A DNA stretch of 43,863 bases, taken from the NCBI RefSeq assembly GCF_000295935.2, contig NZ_ALWO02000044.1, forward strand, positions 1 to 43,863, read 5' to 3'. This document shows positions 42,225 through 43,863 of this stretch, one piece after another (the first letter of the stretch is position 1; each line of letters opens with the position of its first letter). A program made the position numbers and the translations under genes. The notes beneath the pieces are model-generated. The model was not told the DNA's origin. It did no database searches and was given only the letters and a program-made list of their open reading frames with translations. This stretch comes from Indibacter alkaliphilus LW1 (GTDB taxonomy: Bacteria; Bacteroidota; Bacteroidia; Cytophagales; Cyclobacteriaceae).

Positions 42225-42490
42225 GGAATCCCTAGCCCTGTAAGGGCGGATTGTATAATAGCCCAGGATTTTAACCTTGGATTGTAATTTAGAACCGAGA
42301 TTCAAGTCAGGGTTTACCATTAACATATATCCACTAAAGCTACCATTGACATCGATCGGGGCGACACGTCACCCTGAGCGAAGAGAAGGGTCTCTTGATA
42401 AAAAAGGTAGGAGATTCTTCGTTCTTTCCTCACTACCATTGCCAGATATGGAGGGATCGTCATTCTGAACGCAGTGAAGAATCTCCTACT
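42225..42490. repeat. REP-like elements between the array and the IS
   Basis: AGCCCTGTAAGGGCGGATTG (about 42234) is related to the hairpin in direct repeats A/B. GTAGGAGATTCTTC (about 42407-42420) and GAAGAATCTCCTAC (about 42475-42488) are inverted 14-bp arms, linked with two GTCA-x-YCTGA-CG-type repeats (CGTCACCCTGAGCGAAGAG; CGTCATTCTGAACGCAGTG). No gene seen. Confidence 0.7.
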
Positions 42491-42574
42491 TTTAAATAGA
42501 GGAGATCTCGAGACTGTAATCTAAACTCTGTCTAAAACTTTGAAAATTAGTTAAAGTTTATAAGATAGAGTATT

Positions 42575-43789
42575 ATGAAAGAACAAGAGAGTGCATTTAA
42601 GAAGAAAGTATTAGATCAGTTTTTATCAGGAGAGAACCTTTTCGGTAAGCAAGGAGCCTTAGCGCCGATACTGAAGGAGTTTTTGGAAGAGGCCCTTCAG
42701 GCAGAGATGGAAGATCATCTCCGTGACGAAGAAAAGGGTTGGCCATCGGGAAACAAACGAAACGGCACAGGCAGTAAGACTGTTAAGAGTGCTCTTGGTG
42801 AAGTGAAGCTGGATACACCACAAGACCGTAACAGTAGCTTTGAGCCGAAGATCATTGAAAAAAGACAACGTATATTGGCCGACAGCCTTGAAGACCAGAT
42901 TATAGCCCTTTATGGCATGGGAAGCAGTATGCGTGATATATCGTCCCATATTAAGGAAATGTATGATACAGAGGTATCCACGGAGGTTATCAGCGATATT
43001 ACAGACAGGGTTATTCCCAAAGTTAAGGAGTGGCAAAATCGTCCTTTGGATGAAGTTTACTGCATCGTATGGCTAGACGCCATGCATTTCAAGGTGAGGG
43101 AAGAAGGTAAAGTCCGTCACAAAGCCCTTTACAACATATTGGGAATCAACAGAGAAGGCCGAAAGGAAATCATGGGGATGTATCTTTCGGAAAGTGAAGG
43201 AGCTAACTTTTGGCTCCAAGTACTAAGTGACCTTCATCACCGTGGGGTAAAGGATATCCTGATAGCCTGTACGGACAACCTTACAGGTTTTCCCGAGGCA
43301 ATCAGGTCAGTTTTCCCCAAGGCTGAAGTACAGCTCTGCATTGTCCACCAGATCCGCAATAGCCTTAAATATGTGGCCAGCAAGGAACAGAAGGAGTTTG
43401 CACGTGACCTTAAGCGTATTTATGGGGCAGATACCAAAGATCAGGCAGAATCAGAGCTATTGGAGCTGGAGGAAAAATGGGGGAAGAAATACCCAGTAGT
43501 CATTCGTTCTTGGAACAGCAACTGGGAGAATTTGAGTACCTTCTTTGCCTATACCAAACCGATAAGAAAAATGATTTATACCACAAATGCGGTAGAAGGA
43601 TACCACAGACAGATAAGAAAAGTGACAAAAACCAAAGGGGCTTTCCCAAGCGATATGGCACTTCTGAAGCTGGTTTATCTGGCTACCAGAAGGATCGAGA
43701 GGAAATGGTCGTCTCCTCTTCAGAATTGGGGCTTGACAGTCCAACAATTAGCCATTAAGTTTGAGGGGAGATTGAATTTGGATATATAG
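42575..43789 (+). CDS. IS256-family transposase
   Basis: A 404-residue, apparently intact mutator-type transposase. The DDE residues are visible as D168 (VWLDAMHFK), D234 (CTDNLTGF) and E341 (TTNAVEGYHRQIRK). The C/H signature between the second D and E is CIVHQIRNSLKYV (255-267). The N-terminal LEEALQAEMEDHL and NKRNGTGSKTV segments are typical. It lies 42 bp inside the left inverted repeat and ends 50 bp before the right one. No frameshift or internal stop, so the element may be active. Confidence 0.96.
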   Translation: MKEQESAFKKKVLDQFLSGENLFGKQGALAPILKEFLEEALQAEMEDHLRDEEKGWPSGNKRNGTGSKTVKSALGEVKLDTPQDRNSSFEPKIIEKRQRILADSLEDQIIALYGMGSSMRDISSHIKEMYDTEVSTEVISDITDRVIPKVKEWQNRPLDEVYCIVWLDAMHFKVREEGKVRHKALYNILGINREGRKEIMGMYLSESEGANFWLQVLSDLHHRGVKDILIACTDNLTGFPEAIRSVFPKAEVQLCIVHQIRNSLKYVASKEQKEFARDLKRIYGADTKDQAESELLELEEKWGKKYPVVIRSWNSNWENLSTFFAYTKPIRKMIYTTNAVEGYHRQIRKVTKTKGAFPSDMALLKLVYLATRRIERKWSSPLQNWGLTVQQLAIKFEGRLNLDI

Positions 43790-43807
43790 AAAATTAAACA
43801 ATTAGTT

Positions 43808-43837
43808 CCCTTCCCCAGGGGTACCCCTGGGGAAGGG
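43808..43837. repeat. Perfect 30-bp palindrome between transposase and right IS end
   Basis: Fifteen bases starting CCCTTCCCCAGGGG are followed by their exact reverse complement (centre GTAC at 43821-43824). It lies 19 bp after the transposase stop and 3 bp before the right inverted repeat. No T-tract follows, so it is not a canonical terminator. Confidence 0.85.
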
Positions 43838-43863
43838 AAGGACAGAGTTTAGCTAACACTCCC

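Larger units (their letters stand above)
42510..43863 (+). mobile_element. IS256-family insertion sequence
   Basis: About 1.35 kb. The left end GAGACTGTAATCTAAACTCT (from 42510) and the reverse complement of the right end, GGGAGTGTTAGCTAAACTCT (ending at 43863), are imperfect 24-bp inverted repeats sharing the run CTAAACTCTGTC. The single gene between them fits the IS256 family. The window ends exactly where the right repeat seems to end, so the target duplication cannot be checked. Confidence 0.88.

Noticed and set aside
41765-42326. Several overlapping minus-strand frames rich in S, F, L and P
   Set aside because: They arise from the GGATGA/GGAAGG tandem array, partly antisense to pdxA; the repeated peptides follow the DNA period.

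Overview
The window looks like chromosomal DNA of a Bacteroidota bacterium, probably Cytophagales and close to Cyclobacteriaceae. This is inferred from the family mix (Bacteroidota-type Wzi, GxxExxY, DUF4143 ATPases, the short XRE regulators), from a TAnnTTTG-type promoter upstream of greA, and from abundant degenerate short-period repeats between genes. No tRNA, rRNA or CRISPR array was seen. Both ends lie in repeated DNA: the left end is a second copy of sequence found at 4257, and the right end stops on the terminal inverted repeat of an IS256-family element. The window may therefore be a whole contig broken at repeats.

Layout. 1-4.9 kb: an accessory module of XRE regulator, unknown 426-residue protein, second XRE regulator and a conserved hypothetical protein, flanked by direct repeats and followed by REP-like repeats. 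4.9-30.4 kb: a minus-strand surface polysaccharide locus, transcribed from high to low coordinates. It holds a TviB/WbpA-type UDP-HexNAc dehydrogenase, a WbpP/TviC-type epimerase, a Wzx flippase, a pyruvyl transferase, a GT2, a PaaK/CapK-like protein, a Wzy-like polymerase, two GT4s, a bi-domain oxidoreductase, a heparinase II/III-like protein, a WbuB-like GT4, Wzi, and a WecA/MraY-like initiating transferase. The centre (about 14.1-22.7 kb) is clearly richer in A+T than its flanks, as is usual for exchangeable Wzx/Wzy cores. Two insertions break the locus: a GxxExxY gene in GC-rich repeats (11.0-12.0 kb), and an island of DUF4143 ATPases (one remnant, two intact) between the epimerase and dehydrogenase genes, bounded by about 430-bp direct repeats. 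30.6-34 kb: a four-helix-bundle pseudogene and two paralogous unknown genes. 35.4-41.8 kb: ordinary genes (HIT protein, greA, inositol oxygenase, D-2-hydroxyacid dehydrogenase, mgtE, rsmA, and divergent pdxA). 41.8-43.9 kb: tandem repeats, then the IS256-family element.

How it works together. The dehydrogenase plus 4-epimerase suggest a precursor such as UDP-GalNAcA. The WecA-like enzyme would start the unit on undecaprenyl phosphate, the GTs extend it, the pyruvyl transferase may decorate it, Wzx flips it, Wzy polymerises it, and Wzi may anchor it at the outer membrane. No wza, wzc or wzz is visible.

The most unusual structure is in the spacers. Several different families of degenerate 7-bp repeats (and one 8-bp family) follow each other in the same module order downstream of different genes, often starting at the stop codon. 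Larger REP-like blocks form a composite inverted repeat around the whole polysaccharide locus.
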